Source: Oscillospiraceae bacterium UBA6370
GTDB lineage: Bacteria; Bacillota; Clostridia; Oscillospirales; Oscillospiraceae
Assembly: GCA_002437735.1 (NCBI GenBank)
Contig: DJRC01000042.1
Location: forward strand, 1 to 10,405
DNA: 10,405 nucleotides
Reading direction: 5' to 3'
Below the pieces are notes generated by a model that was not told the DNA's origin, did not search any database, and worked only from the letters and a program-made list of their open reading frames with translations. This document shows, piece by piece, positions 1-6,511 of the stretch. Position numbers and translations under genes: made by a program. Position 1 is the first letter of the stretch; each line of letters opens with the position of its first letter.

Positions 1-213
1 GTGGTGGAAAGCGCCGCCGCGCAGCTCTCCGCCTGCCGCCGTCAGGCCGCCGGCGTGCGCTACGATCCCGAGCTTGCTCAGATCCTCGCGCGCAGCGAGA
101 GCATCTACCGGCAGGCCGTCGCGCACTATAACGATACGCTTTGCAAGCCGTGGTGCTACCTGCCGGGCCATCTGCTCGGCTTCGACCGCGATACCGGAGG
201 CGACGACCTCTGA
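1..213 (+). CDS. LemA-like protein, C-terminal fragment (5' end outside window)
   Basis: About 70 residues of open frame run from the window edge to a TGA. The GTG at base 1 is unlikely to be the real start, so the gene is taken as cut by the edge. The visible part is helical and ends with a tyrosine-asparagine pair (YNDT, about residues 43-46) followed by a short hydrophobic stretch ending LLGF. This resembles the end of LemA-family proteins, where a YN-T motif precedes a short segment ending in GF. LemA proteins are membrane-anchored helical-bundle proteins of poorly defined function, with the N-terminal anchor expected upstream of this window. The match rests on a short, divergent stretch. 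Other coiled or helical surface proteins remain possible. The gene ends 36 nt before a strong hairpin terminator and converges on the acyl-CoA ligase operon. Confidence 0.5.
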   Translation: MVESAAAQLSACRRQAAGVRYDPELAQILARSESIYRQAVAHYNDTLCKPWCYLPGHLLGFDRDTGGDDL

Positions 214-249
214 CCACCGTGGTGCCGAATGATCTCCTACAAGAAAGAA

Positions 250-276
250 AGCGAGCCGCTCTGTGAGCGGCTCGCT
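250..276. terminator. Bidirectional intrinsic terminator between convergent genes
   Basis: A perfect 11-bp stem (arms 250-260 and 266-276, loop 261-265) is followed on the + strand by a T run and on the - strand by a T-rich tract (complement of 241-249). It begins 36 nt after the LemA-like stop and 7 nt beyond the stop of the leftward acyl-CoA ligase. It can therefore terminate both transcripts. Confidence 0.88.
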
Positions 277-283
277 TTTTGCC

Positions 284-2026
284 TTACTTTTTTTCCTCCT
301 CGGCGGGCGCCTCGGCAGCGCGTCTGGCCTGCTCCTCCTCTTCCAAGACGCGGTAGGCGACCTTGCCGACGAGCGTCTTGGGCAGCTCATCGCGGAACTC
401 GATGTCGCAGGGCATGGCATACTTCGCGATGTGCTTGGAGCAGTAGCTCATCAGCGCCTGACGGGTCGCGTCGTTCGCGGGGATGCCGGCGGCGAGCTTG
501 ACGAAGGCCTTGACCTTCTGCATCCGGTAGGCGTCGGGGATACCGATGACGCAGCTCATCTGCACCATCTCGTTCGCGTCGAGGATATTCTCGATCTGAC
601 CGGGATAGACGTTGTAGCCGGACGAGACGATCATGCGCTTGGCGCGGCCGCGGAAGTAGACGAAGCCCTCGGCATCCATTGTGCCGAGGTCGCCGGTGTA
701 GACCCAGGTCAAACCGTCGGTGTGGCGGCGCAGCGTCTGCGCGGTCTCGTCGGGGTGCTTCATGTACTCCTTCATCACAGTGGGGCCGGCGAGCAGGATC
801 TCGCCCTCGGTGCCGTAGGGGACCTCCTTGTCGGTGTCCGGCTCAACGATCTTGATGTAGGTGTCGGGGAAGGGCACGCCGATCGAGCCCTCCTTGAACA
901 TATGCGGCGGCGTCAGGCAGCAGGCCGTGACGGTCTCGGTGGTGCCGTAGCCCTCGCGTACCTGCACGGGCGCGCCGTGGGCGTAGAGGAATTTATCCAG
1001 CTTCTTCTTCAGCTCGATCGACAGGCTGTCGCCGCCGGAGAACACGCCCTTGAGCGAGCTGAGGTCCGCGTTCTCCATACTCGGCAGGCGCAACAGCGCC
1101 TCGTAGAGCGTGGGCACGCCCGCGATGAAGTTGCAGTGATACTTGGTGATGAGCTTCGCGTAGCTCTTGGCGGTGAAGCGCGGCACGAGGATGCAGCGCC
1201 CGCCCTGCGAGAGCATGGTGTGGACGCACACGCCGAGGCCGAAGCCGTGGAACAGCGGCATGGCGGCGAGCATCTTGTCGCCGGGGTTGAACATCGGGTT
1301 CGCCGCGATGACCTGCTGACCGAGCGCGTTGAAGTTTCTGTTCGTCAGCACAATGCCCTTGGTGGTGCCGGTCGTGCCGCCGGAGTAGAGAATGACGGCG
1401 GGGTCGTCGCCGGTGCGCTTGACGGAGTAATTCCAGAAACAGGCCTTGCCCATGTTCATGAATTCCTTCCAGCGGATGACCGGCGCATCCTTCGGGATCT
1501 TGGCGATCTTGCGTCCCTCGGTGAGCATATAGCCTGCGCGGACGGGCTTGCTCAGCTCATCCTTGACGCTCGCGATGATGATGTTGACGACCCTGGTGTT
1601 CTGGCGGATGCTCTCGAACTTATTGTAGAACTGGTCGAGCGTGATGGCGGTGACGCTCTCGGACTCGTTCAGATAGAACTCGATCTCCTTTTCCGCCGAG
1701 AGGGGATGGATCATGTTCGCGATGCCGCCGACGAGGTTGACGGCATAGAACATATAGATGGCCTGCGGGCAGTTGGGCATGGCGATGGTGACCTTGTCGC
1801 CCGCACGCACGCCGATGGTCTTGAGGGAGCGGGCGCACTTCTTGATCTCCTCGATCATTTGAGGATAGCTCGTGGACTTACCCATGAAGTCGAACGCGAT
1901 GTTCCTGGGGTACTTCTTGGCGATCAGCTCGAGCGCCTCAAACATCGAGCCGTCAAAGTAGTCCAGATGCAGCGGCACGTCGCCGGTGTGACCCGCCCAC
2001 GGGGTCTTGGCAGTGATCTCAGTCAT
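284..2026 (-). CDS. AMP-forming acyl-CoA ligase (long-chain-fatty-acid-CoA ligase-like)
   Basis: A 580-residue member of the ANL adenylating superfamily. It activates a carboxylic acid, probably a fatty acid, with ATP to an acyl-adenylate and then forms the CoA thioester in the cytoplasm. Core motifs are intact: the phosphate-binding loop YSGGTTGTTKG at residues 214-224, EGYGTTET at 358-365, YTGDLG at 443-448, the hinge region GRAKRMIVSSGYNVYP at 460-475, and a C-terminal PKTLVGKV at 549-556 carrying the expected catalytic lysine (Lys555). Length is normal for the family. The last 20 or so residues form a Glu/Ala-rich charged tail. The start is the ATG at 2024-2026, preceded by AGGAGG 6 nt upstream. 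An in-frame extension to 2134 would run through the previous gene. The start overlaps the preceding gene by 8 nt, so translation is probably coupled. The chain length and true substrate cannot be read from sequence. Confidence 0.93.
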   Translation of the reverse strand: MTEITAKTPWAGHTGDVPLHLDYFDGSMFEALELIAKKYPRNIAFDFMGKSTSYPQMIEEIKKCARSLKTIGVRAGDKVTIAMPNCPQAIYMFYAVNLVGGIANMIHPLSAEKEIEFYLNESESVTAITLDQFYNKFESIRQNTRVVNIIIASVKDELSKPVRAGYMLTEGRKIAKIPKDAPVIRWKEFMNMGKACFWNYSVKRTGDDPAVILYSGGTTGTTKGIVLTNRNFNALGQQVIAANPMFNPGDKMLAAMPLFHGFGLGVCVHTMLSQGGRCILVPRFTAKSYAKLITKYHCNFIAGVPTLYEALLRLPSMENADLSSLKGVFSGGDSLSIELKKKLDKFLYAHGAPVQVREGYGTTETVTACCLTPPHMFKEGSIGVPFPDTYIKIVEPDTDKEVPYGTEGEILLAGPTVMKEYMKHPDETAQTLRRHTDGLTWVYTGDLGTMDAEGFVYFRGRAKRMIVSSGYNVYPGQIENILDANEMVQMSCVIGIPDAYRMQKVKAFVKLAAGIPANDATRQALMSYCSKHIAKYAMPCDIEFRDELPKTLVGKVAYRVLEEEEQARRAAEAPAEEEKK

Positions 2027-2900
2027 AATCGACCTCCTGTTCAAATGGCAGCTCGAGCAGTTCGGGGTGCGCGAGCAGGTGTTTGAAGAGCCGGATGCTC
2101 TTGGAATAGTAATAGCCGTCGGCAATGCGCTCATCGACCGTGAAGCCGAGGTCGACCGTCTCGCGCATGGCGACGAGTCCGTTCTGATCGTAAAGCGGCG
2201 TCCACTTCTTCTCGCCGATGACGCAGAAGAACGAGCAGGTGCCCCAGTTCGTGAGATGGTGGTAGCCGCTGCGCAGGCGGATGGAGCCGAGGTTGGAGAG
2301 GAACACCGAGGCGTAGTTCGGATCGTCCCCGATGAGAACGTCCGGACACCAGCCGTGGCGGTCGAGCCAGCGGATGAAGCGGACCGCCGCCTTGGATAGA
2401 AAGCGCGGCAGCTTGTTGAGGATATCCATGCTGTTGTCCGTGGTGTTCAGCTTCTGCTCATGGCGCGTGGCATAGATGCGGCGGCGGATCTCCTCGTGAA
2501 CGGTGTCCACGGTGTCGGTCGGCGCGGCGTCGAGCAGGGCGACTGCCTCCTCGCTGCCGTCGGAAAACTCCTTCTTGATGATAAAGCCCGCCGTGACCTT
2601 ATTGCGCTGGTAGTAATTCTCGTTCGCGTAGAAGCGGTTGAGCTTGGGGCGCAGGGTGATGGTCTTGACCAGCGCCGCCACGATGACGTGGAAGAAGGTG
2701 TACTTGAACTCGATGCCCTCAACGTTCTTTTTCGCAAGGTAGGCCTTGATGGGCTCCAGATCAATGCGCTCGGCGATGTAGGCTTCGTTGTCGGCGCGGT
2801 GGGGGTAGATGATGCCCATGATAAAATGCAGGGCGTCGGTCTCGCGCAGGAGCGCCGCGTCTCTGCGGTCGCCCCGGCGTCTCTTCGGAGTCTCGCTCAT
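2019..2900 (-). CDS. CAT/2-oxoacid dehydrogenase E2-fold protein, catalytic His replaced
   Basis: A 293-residue protein with the chloramphenicol acetyltransferase/E2 catalytic-domain fold. Supporting segments, in order: a YTFFHVIVAALVKTI helix (67-81) followed by RPKLNRFY (84-91), as in the start of E2/CAT domains; SNLGSI (202-207), corresponding to the E2 'SNLGMFG' strand; and near the C-terminus DERIADGYYY (256-265), corresponding to the E2 'DHRxxDG' or CAT 'HHxxxDG' active-site motif. The aspartate and glycine are kept, but the catalytic histidine is glutamate (Glu257). There is no lipoyl or peripheral-subunit-binding domain, so it is not a normal E2 subunit. It may be a CoA-dependent acyltransferase with altered chemistry or a non-catalytic acyl-CoA binder. 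The ATG at 2898-2900 overlaps the upstream GDPD stop as ATGA, with an AGAGGA ribosome site. The fold is well supported; the function is not. Confidence 0.75.
   Translation of the reverse strand: MSETPKRRRGDRRDAALLRETDALHFIMGIIYPHRADNEAYIAERIDLEPIKAYLAKKNVEGIEFKYTFFHVIVAALVKTITLRPKLNRFYANENYYQRNKVTAGFIIKKEFSDGSEEAVALLDAAPTDTVDTVHEEIRRRIYATRHEQKLNTTDNSMDILNKLPRFLSKAAVRFIRWLDRHGWCPDVLIGDDPNYASVFLSNLGSIRLRSGYHHLTNWGTCSFFCVIGEKKWTPLYDQNGLVAMRETVDLGFTVDERIADGYYYSKSIRLFKHLLAHPELLELPFEQEVDYD
2033..2038 (-). promoter_or_regulatory. Ribosome binding site fixing the acyl-CoA ligase start
   Basis: A perfect AGGAGG on the - strand lies 6 nt before the ATG at 2026, inside the last codons of the upstream gene. 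It decides the ligase start and supports translational coupling. Confidence 0.85.
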
Positions 2901-3763
2901 GGAGTGTCCTCTTTTCTTTCTGATTTTCTCTCTGCCCCGTCCGGGTCGAAGCCCTCGAAGATTGCCTGCGCGCCCTCGCGCTCGGCAGCCTTCAGGTTCT
3001 CATAGGTGCGGACGGTCCAATAAAACATATGCGCGCCGTAGAACGCGCGGCAGATGCGCGGCGCGAAGCGCCGACGATCCTCAAATTTATAGGCGATGAA
3101 GTCGGGTGCGGTGAAGGCGTTGAACAGGAGGTTCGAGAGCAGGAAGCCCACGAAATGCTCCCAGCCCCGCGCGTCCTTGCGGAAATTTTCGGAGAGCTGG
3201 CCGCGGATGATCTCGGGCCGGAAGGCGCGCAGCCACATCAGGCAGCGCGGGTCGAAGCTCTCCATACAATAGGGGACGTGATATTGGTCCAGCTCCCTTG
3301 CCGTGCGCTCGGCGAGCGCGCGGTGGTTGCCGTGATAGCTCTTGAGCTCCACGACGAGCGGCAGGCCCGTGCCCTCGTAAATGGCAAGGACTTCACAAAG
3401 CTGCGGGATCGTTTCCGGCGTACCGGAAAGATGGAGCGCGGCAAGGTCGGCGGCGGTGCAGTCCTCAAGCACGCCGGTCACGCCGGTCATGCGCTTTAGG
3501 TCGCTGTCGTGAAAAACGGCGAGCGTGCCGTCGTGCAGCAGATGCACGTCCAGCTCCGAGCCGTAGCCGTGCCGGATGGCGCGGCGAAAGGCCGCAAGGG
3601 AATTTTCCGGCACGCTGTCGGCGCTGCAATGCAGCCCGCGGTGGGCGTAGCGCCGATGCTCCAGCGCCGCCCAGCTCGGATGGTTGGCGCGGCTGTTGAG
3701 AAAAAAGAGCCAGACAGTGAGCAGAAACAGCGCAAAAAGGATAACGAATTGTAGAGTCTGCAC
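2897..3763 (-). CDS. Membrane-anchored glycerophosphodiester phosphodiesterase (GDPD family)
   Basis: A 288-residue GDPD-family enzyme. The family hydrolyses glycerophosphodiesters to glycerol-3-phosphate and an alcohol on a metal-dependent TIM barrel. Visible signature residues: His41-Arg42 (AHRG), Glu53 (PENS), Glu70 and Asp72 (ELDVH), His85 (FHD), Glu139 and Lys141 (VELK), ESFD at 168-171 and WTVRT at 249-253. Residues 4-22 form one hydrophobic helix with no obvious cleavage site, so the enzyme is probably tethered to the membrane. Which side the catalytic domain faces cannot be fixed from sequence. The start is the GTG at 3761-3763. A TGA lies three codons upstream in frame and no ATG precedes the AHRG motif, so no longer start is possible. 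The ribosome site is weak. It begins 35 nt after the MFS stop and overlaps the next gene by 4 nt (ATGA). Some GDPD-fold proteins act on other phosphodiesters, so the head group is unknown. Confidence 0.92.
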   Translation of the reverse strand: MQTLQFVILFALFLLTVWLFFLNSRANHPSWAALEHRRYAHRGLHCSADSVPENSLAAFRRAIRHGYGSELDVHLLHDGTLAVFHDSDLKRMTGVTGVLEDCTAADLAALHLSGTPETIPQLCEVLAIYEGTGLPLVVELKSYHGNHRALAERTARELDQYHVPYCMESFDPRCLMWLRAFRPEIIRGQLSENFRKDARGWEHFVGFLLSNLLFNAFTAPDFIAYKFEDRRRFAPRICRAFYGAHMFYWTVRTYENLKAAEREGAQAIFEGFDPDGAERKSERKEDTP

Positions 3764-3798
3764 GGAATATCACTTCTTGTTATCGGAAATTGCCGAAT

Positions 3799-5133
3799 TC
3801 AGTCGTCCATATCCTCAAAGGCGGCCAGACCGCTTTTGGCCTCGGCTCTGGAATCGCCGTGGCGCACGAAGCACATCGTGACGAAGGACGCGCCGACGAA
3901 GATCGCCGCGTAGGGAAAGAGCACGCGGTAGCTGATATGACGCATCAGCGTGCCGGCGAGCACCGGCGTGACAACCTGCGCCGCCATGGAAAAGGTGTAG
4001 TAATAGCCGGTGAATTTGCCGATGTCGCTGCCGCGGCACATCTCTAGCACCATGGGGAGCGAGTTGACGTTGATGGCCGCCCACGCAAAGCCCACGAGGG
4101 CAAAGCAGACGAACATGACGGGATGAATGGTCGAGTAGAGCGTGGTGAGGAAATAGAAGGTCAAGAACATCGCGGCGAGCAGGGCGCAGCCGAAGAGGAT
4201 GGTCTTTTTGCGGCCGATGCGCGAGGCGAGCTGGCCGATGGGAATGTAGCTGACGACCGCGCCGGCGGTGGCAATGAGCAGGCAGGTGGACGCGCCGCCA
4301 AGCCCCTGTCCCATGACTGTGCCGACGTAGGTAGACCACCATGTCGTTACACCGTTGTAGCCGATGTACCACAGCGCGATGGACGCAAGCAGGAAGCCAA
4401 GGCTCCGCTTGACGGGCTTGGGCAGCACCTCATTGCCGCTGCCGTCGTCCTCGGTGAGATCCCACTCGAGATGCTGCGCCTCGAGCGCGCGCGTTTCTGC
4501 GGCGAGCTTCGGCTCCTTCACCGTCAAGAACAGCACCGCGACGCTCACGAGCATGACGGCGGAGACGATGAGGAAGAGCGGCTGATAGTTGACATGGGCA
4601 AGGCCCGCGGTCTTGGCGTTCGGATAGAGCACCGCCGCGACCGCCAGATAGATGATGCCGCCGATGGCGCCCATGAGGTTGATGATGGCGTTCGCGCGTG
4701 AGCGCAGGGGGTTTGGCGTCACGTCCGGCATGAGGGCGACGGCGGGCGAACGGTAGGTGCCCATCGCCACGAGCAGCAGGCCCAGCACGGCGGCAAAGCC
4801 GACGAGCTTCTCGGTCGAGGGGGCTGCGGCGTAGCGGTTATCCAGCACCGGCAGCAGGTTCATCAGCACGGCGGCGCAGGCCGTGCCGAGGAGGATGAAG
4901 GGCATCCGGCGGCCGATCCTGGTGCTCGTGCGGTCGGAGAGCGCGCCGAACATCGGCAGCAGGAAAAGCGCCAGAATGTTGTCCAGCGCCATGATCGCGC
5001 CGGAGATCGTCTCATTCAGATGGAACGTTTCGGTCAGGAGCTTGGGAATGACGCTGTCGTACATCTGCCAGAATGAGCAGATGGACAAAAAGGCGAGGCC
5101 GACGAGGATCGTGCGGCGATGATCAAGCTTCAT
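3799..5133 (-). CDS. MFS transporter, SLC45/GPH sugar-porter-like
   Basis: A 444-residue, roughly 12-helix integral membrane transporter. The loop between helices 2 and 3 carries GALSDRTSTRIGRRMPF (63-79), typical of the SLC45/plant-sucrose-porter branch of the glycoside-cation symporters. The MGTYRSPAVALMPDVTP segment (124-140), followed by an R-x-AN motif, fits the same branch. A second copy of the signature loop, GQLASRIGRKK (300-310), marks the start of the second six-helix half. An acidic cytoplasmic linker (about 207-240) joins the halves, and the C-terminus is acidic (EDMDD). The family carries sugars or related small solutes with a cation. The actual substrate is unknown, and the neighbouring lipid genes hint at something other than a sugar. 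The start is the ATG at 5131-5133 with AGGAGA 8 nt upstream; a longer in-frame start at 5271 would run across the terminator and promoter and is rejected. It is probably the first gene of a four-gene operon. Confidence 0.88.
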   Translation of the reverse strand: MKLDHRRTILVGLAFLSICSFWQMYDSVIPKLLTETFHLNETISGAIMALDNILALFLLPMFGALSDRTSTRIGRRMPFILLGTACAAVLMNLLPVLDNRYAAAPSTEKLVGFAAVLGLLLVAMGTYRSPAVALMPDVTPNPLRSRANAIINLMGAIGGIIYLAVAAVLYPNAKTAGLAHVNYQPLFLIVSAVMLVSVAVLFLTVKEPKLAAETRALEAQHLEWDLTEDDGSGNEVLPKPVKRSLGFLLASIALWYIGYNGVTTWWSTYVGTVMGQGLGGASTCLLIATAGAVVSYIPIGQLASRIGRKKTILFGCALLAAMFLTFYFLTTLYSTIHPVMFVCFALVGFAWAAINVNSLPMVLEMCRGSDIGKFTGYYYTFSMAAQVVTPVLAGTLMRHISYRVLFPYAAIFVGASFVTMCFVRHGDSRAEAKSGLAAFEDMDD

Positions 5134-5141
5134 GCGCAGGG

Positions 5142-5147
5142 TCTCCT
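5142..5147 (-). promoter_or_regulatory. Ribosome binding site fixing the MFS transporter start
   Basis: AGGAGA on the - strand lies 8 nt before the ATG at 5133. The upstream in-frame ATG at 5271 has no such site and sits inside non-coding signals. Confidence 0.8.
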
Positions 5148-5181
5148 TTTGTAGCTTTCTCGGGAGAAACGCGGCGGCCGG

Positions 5182-5207
5182 GGCGGAAAGGGAAGGTCCT
5201 TTCCGCC
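5182..5207 (-). other. Hairpin in the 5' leader of the MFS operon
   Basis: A perfect 10-bp inverted repeat (arms 5182-5191 and 5198-5207, 6-nt loop) lies just downstream of the predicted transcription start and about 50 nt before the MFS start codon. No T run follows on either strand, so it is not a simple terminator. It may stabilise the leader, or it may be a palindromic protein site. Its role is unknown. Confidence 0.5.
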
Positions 5208-5220
5208 TTGACCACACGTT

Positions 5221-5249
5221 AGGATAGCATAAAAACGCGGCGTTGACAA
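5221..5249 (-). promoter_or_regulatory. Predicted promoter of the MFS-GDPD-acyltransferase-ligase operon
   Basis: On the - strand, TTGTCA (5244-5249, 5 of 6 to the -35 consensus) is followed after exactly 17 nt by TATCCT (5221-5226, 4 of 6 to the -10 consensus). Transcription would start near 5214, leaving a leader of about 80 nt. The -35 box lies in the loop, and the spacer in the downstream arm, of the terminator of the preceding operon. Confidence 0.6.
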
Positions 5250-5260
5250 GCGCCGCGTTT
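5231..5260 (-). terminator. Intrinsic terminator of the ABC transporter operon
   Basis: A perfect 10-bp stem (arms 5233-5242 and 5251-5260, 8-nt loop). On the - strand the last arm runs into a stretch of five T. It lies 24 nt beyond the permease stop. The + strand also has a T run, at 5272-5277, but it is 11 nt away from the stem, so termination is expected mainly leftward. Confidence 0.8.
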
Positions 5261-5284
5261 CCGTTTAACACTTTTTTAAGAATT

Positions 5285-5779
5285 TTAACTGGCGAAAAAC
5301 TCGCCCAGAGAGCCGGTGAGGACGAGCGCTCCGACCGTTAGGAGCAGGAAGAGCATACGGCCCTTTTCCAGTCCCAGCTTAAACAGGAGCGGCAGCAGCA
5401 GCGCCAGATAGGCAAGGCCGCAGACGTAAGCGAGCAGGACGGTCGTAAGCAGCTCCGTGTGCCCAAAGGTGAACGCGAGCACGAGCTGAAGCGCTGCGCC
5501 GAGCGTCAGCGCGAGAAAGCCGAGCAGGAATTTTTCCGCGTGCAGCTGCCGCTTCGTCACCGGCATGGTCAGCGCGTAGCGCTCCCACTTTGAGCGCTCG
5601 TCATAGCCGATGGCGCTCACGGGCAGCATCGCCAGCAGCAGAAGCCCGACGCTGCCGAGCATCGTGCCGCCGCCCGTCAGCGCCGGAATGAGCAGATAGG
5701 CCGCGATCAGGAGGAGCAGGACGCGGCTCTGCGCCCAGAGCTCATAAATATCCTTGAGCAGCAGTCCTCTGATTTTCAT
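5285..5779 (-). CDS. ABC-2 type transporter permease, short form
   Basis: A 164-residue, strongly hydrophobic protein with about five predicted helices (roughly 20-36, 40-57, 84-104, 109-131, 141-157). The cytoplasmic motif YDERSKWERYALTMPVTKR (59-77) and LPLLFKLGLEKGR (129-141) match the ABC-2 membrane family that pairs with YtrB-like ATPases. Relatives are usually about 200-220 residues with a sixth helix and a basic tail. Here the frame closes at TAA right after the fifth helix, and the DNA beyond it does not continue the protein in any frame, so the C-terminus is short by about 40-50 residues. Its ATG overlaps the ATPase stop by 4 nt (ATGA), with AGGAGG 9 nt upstream. It is presumably the membrane half of an exporter with that ATPase. 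The substrate is unknown. Confidence 0.85.
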   Translation of the reverse strand: MKIRGLLLKDIYELWAQSRVLLLLIAAYLLIPALTGGGTMLGSVGLLLLAMLPVSAIGYDERSKWERYALTMPVTKRQLHAEKFLLGFLALTLGAALQLVLAFTFGHTELLTTVLLAYVCGLAYLALLLPLLFKLGLEKGRMLFLLLTVGALVLTGSLGEFFAS

Positions 5780-6495
5780 ACGCTCCGCCCTCCTTCGATC
5801 ATGCCGAGGAGGATATCCTCCAACGTTTTGTCCGGATGTGCCGCGAGCAGCGCGTCCTTCTCCTCGTCGAGCAGCACCTGTCCCTTGTGCAGGAACACCA
5901 CGCGGCCGCAGAGCTTTTCGATGTCGCTGACGATGTGCGACGAGAGCAGCACGGCGTGCTGCCCGTCGGCGATGAAGTCCTCCAGCTCGCGCAGCAGCTC
6001 ATCGCGCGCAAAGGGGTCCAGCCCACCGGTGGCCTCGTCGAGCAGCAGGAGCTTCGCCCCGTGCGAGAGCGCAACCGCCAGCGCCAGCTTCATCTTCATG
6101 CCGCGGGAGAAGTCCTTGAAGCGCTTCGTCTCCGGCAGGTCATAGCGGCGCAGATGGCCGAAATACGCCGCACTGTCCCAGTTCCTGTATAGGCAGCGTT
6201 CGATTCTGTCCACCTGCCGCGCGTTCACGCCGTCGGGAAAGGCGGCCTCGTCAAACACCACGCCGATGTCCTCCTTGACGGCTTCGAAATCCGCGCCGAG
6301 CTCATGGCCGAGCACGCGCACCGTGCCGCCGTCACGCTCCAGCAGACCAAGGAGGAGCGAGATGGTCGTGGATTTGCCCGCGCCGTTTTCGCCCACAAGG
6401 CCGAGAGCACAGCCTATCGGCAGCGCGAAGCCGACGTTTTGCAGCTGAAAATCCCCGATGGACTTGGAAAGGCCGCCGACCTCCAATGCGTTCAT
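5776..6495 (-). CDS. ABC transporter ATP-binding protein, YtrB/BcrA-like
   Basis: A 239-residue cytoplasmic ABC ATPase that should power the adjacent permease. Motifs seen: Walker A GENGAGKST (35-43), signature FSRGMKMKL (129-137; the degenerate form normal in the YtrB group, in place of LSGGQ), Walker B KLLLLDEATGGLD (148-160, with Asp153 and Glu154), and the switch histidine His187 in SSH. The Q-loop position carries VFDE instead of glutamine, also seen in this subgroup. Length is typical. The start is the ATG at 6493-6495 with GAGGGGA 5 nt upstream. A longer in-frame start at 6597 would run into the preceding gene and lacks a ribosome site. It lies 16 nt downstream of the DUF2178-like gene. 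Family members are linked to antibiotic or cell-envelope stress and to solute export, but nothing here fixes the substrate. Confidence 0.93.
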   Translation of the reverse strand: MNALEVGGLSKSIGDFQLQNVGFALPIGCALGLVGENGAGKSTTISLLLGLLERDGGTVRVLGHELGADFEAVKEDIGVVFDEAAFPDGVNARQVDRIERCLYRNWDSAAYFGHLRRYDLPETKRFKDFSRGMKMKLALAVALSHGAKLLLLDEATGGLDPFARDELLRELEDFIADGQHAVLLSSHIVSDIEKLCGRVVFLHKGQVLLDEEKDALLAAHPDKTLEDILLGMIEGGRSV

Positions 6496-6511
6496 GCTTC
6501 TCCCCTCTTTC

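Noticed and set aside
263..2086. A 607-codon open frame on the + strand opposite the acyl-CoA ligase
   Set aside because: It is an antisense shadow of a gene with all adenylation motifs. Its translation is low-complexity (rich in Leu, Val, Asp, Ala, Gly, His) and matches no family. Long antisense frames are common in GC-rich coding DNA.
2019..2900. Annotation as a true E2 subunit of a 2-oxoacid dehydrogenase complex
   Set aside because: There is no lipoyl or subunit-binding domain, no E1 or E3 gene nearby, and the catalytic histidine is missing, so only the fold is claimed.
5243..5248. TTGACA on the + strand as a -35 box for a rightward promoter
   Set aside because: It falls in the terminator loop, no good -10 box lies 16-18 nt downstream, and no rightward gene follows; the DNA to the right is antisense to the ABC permease.
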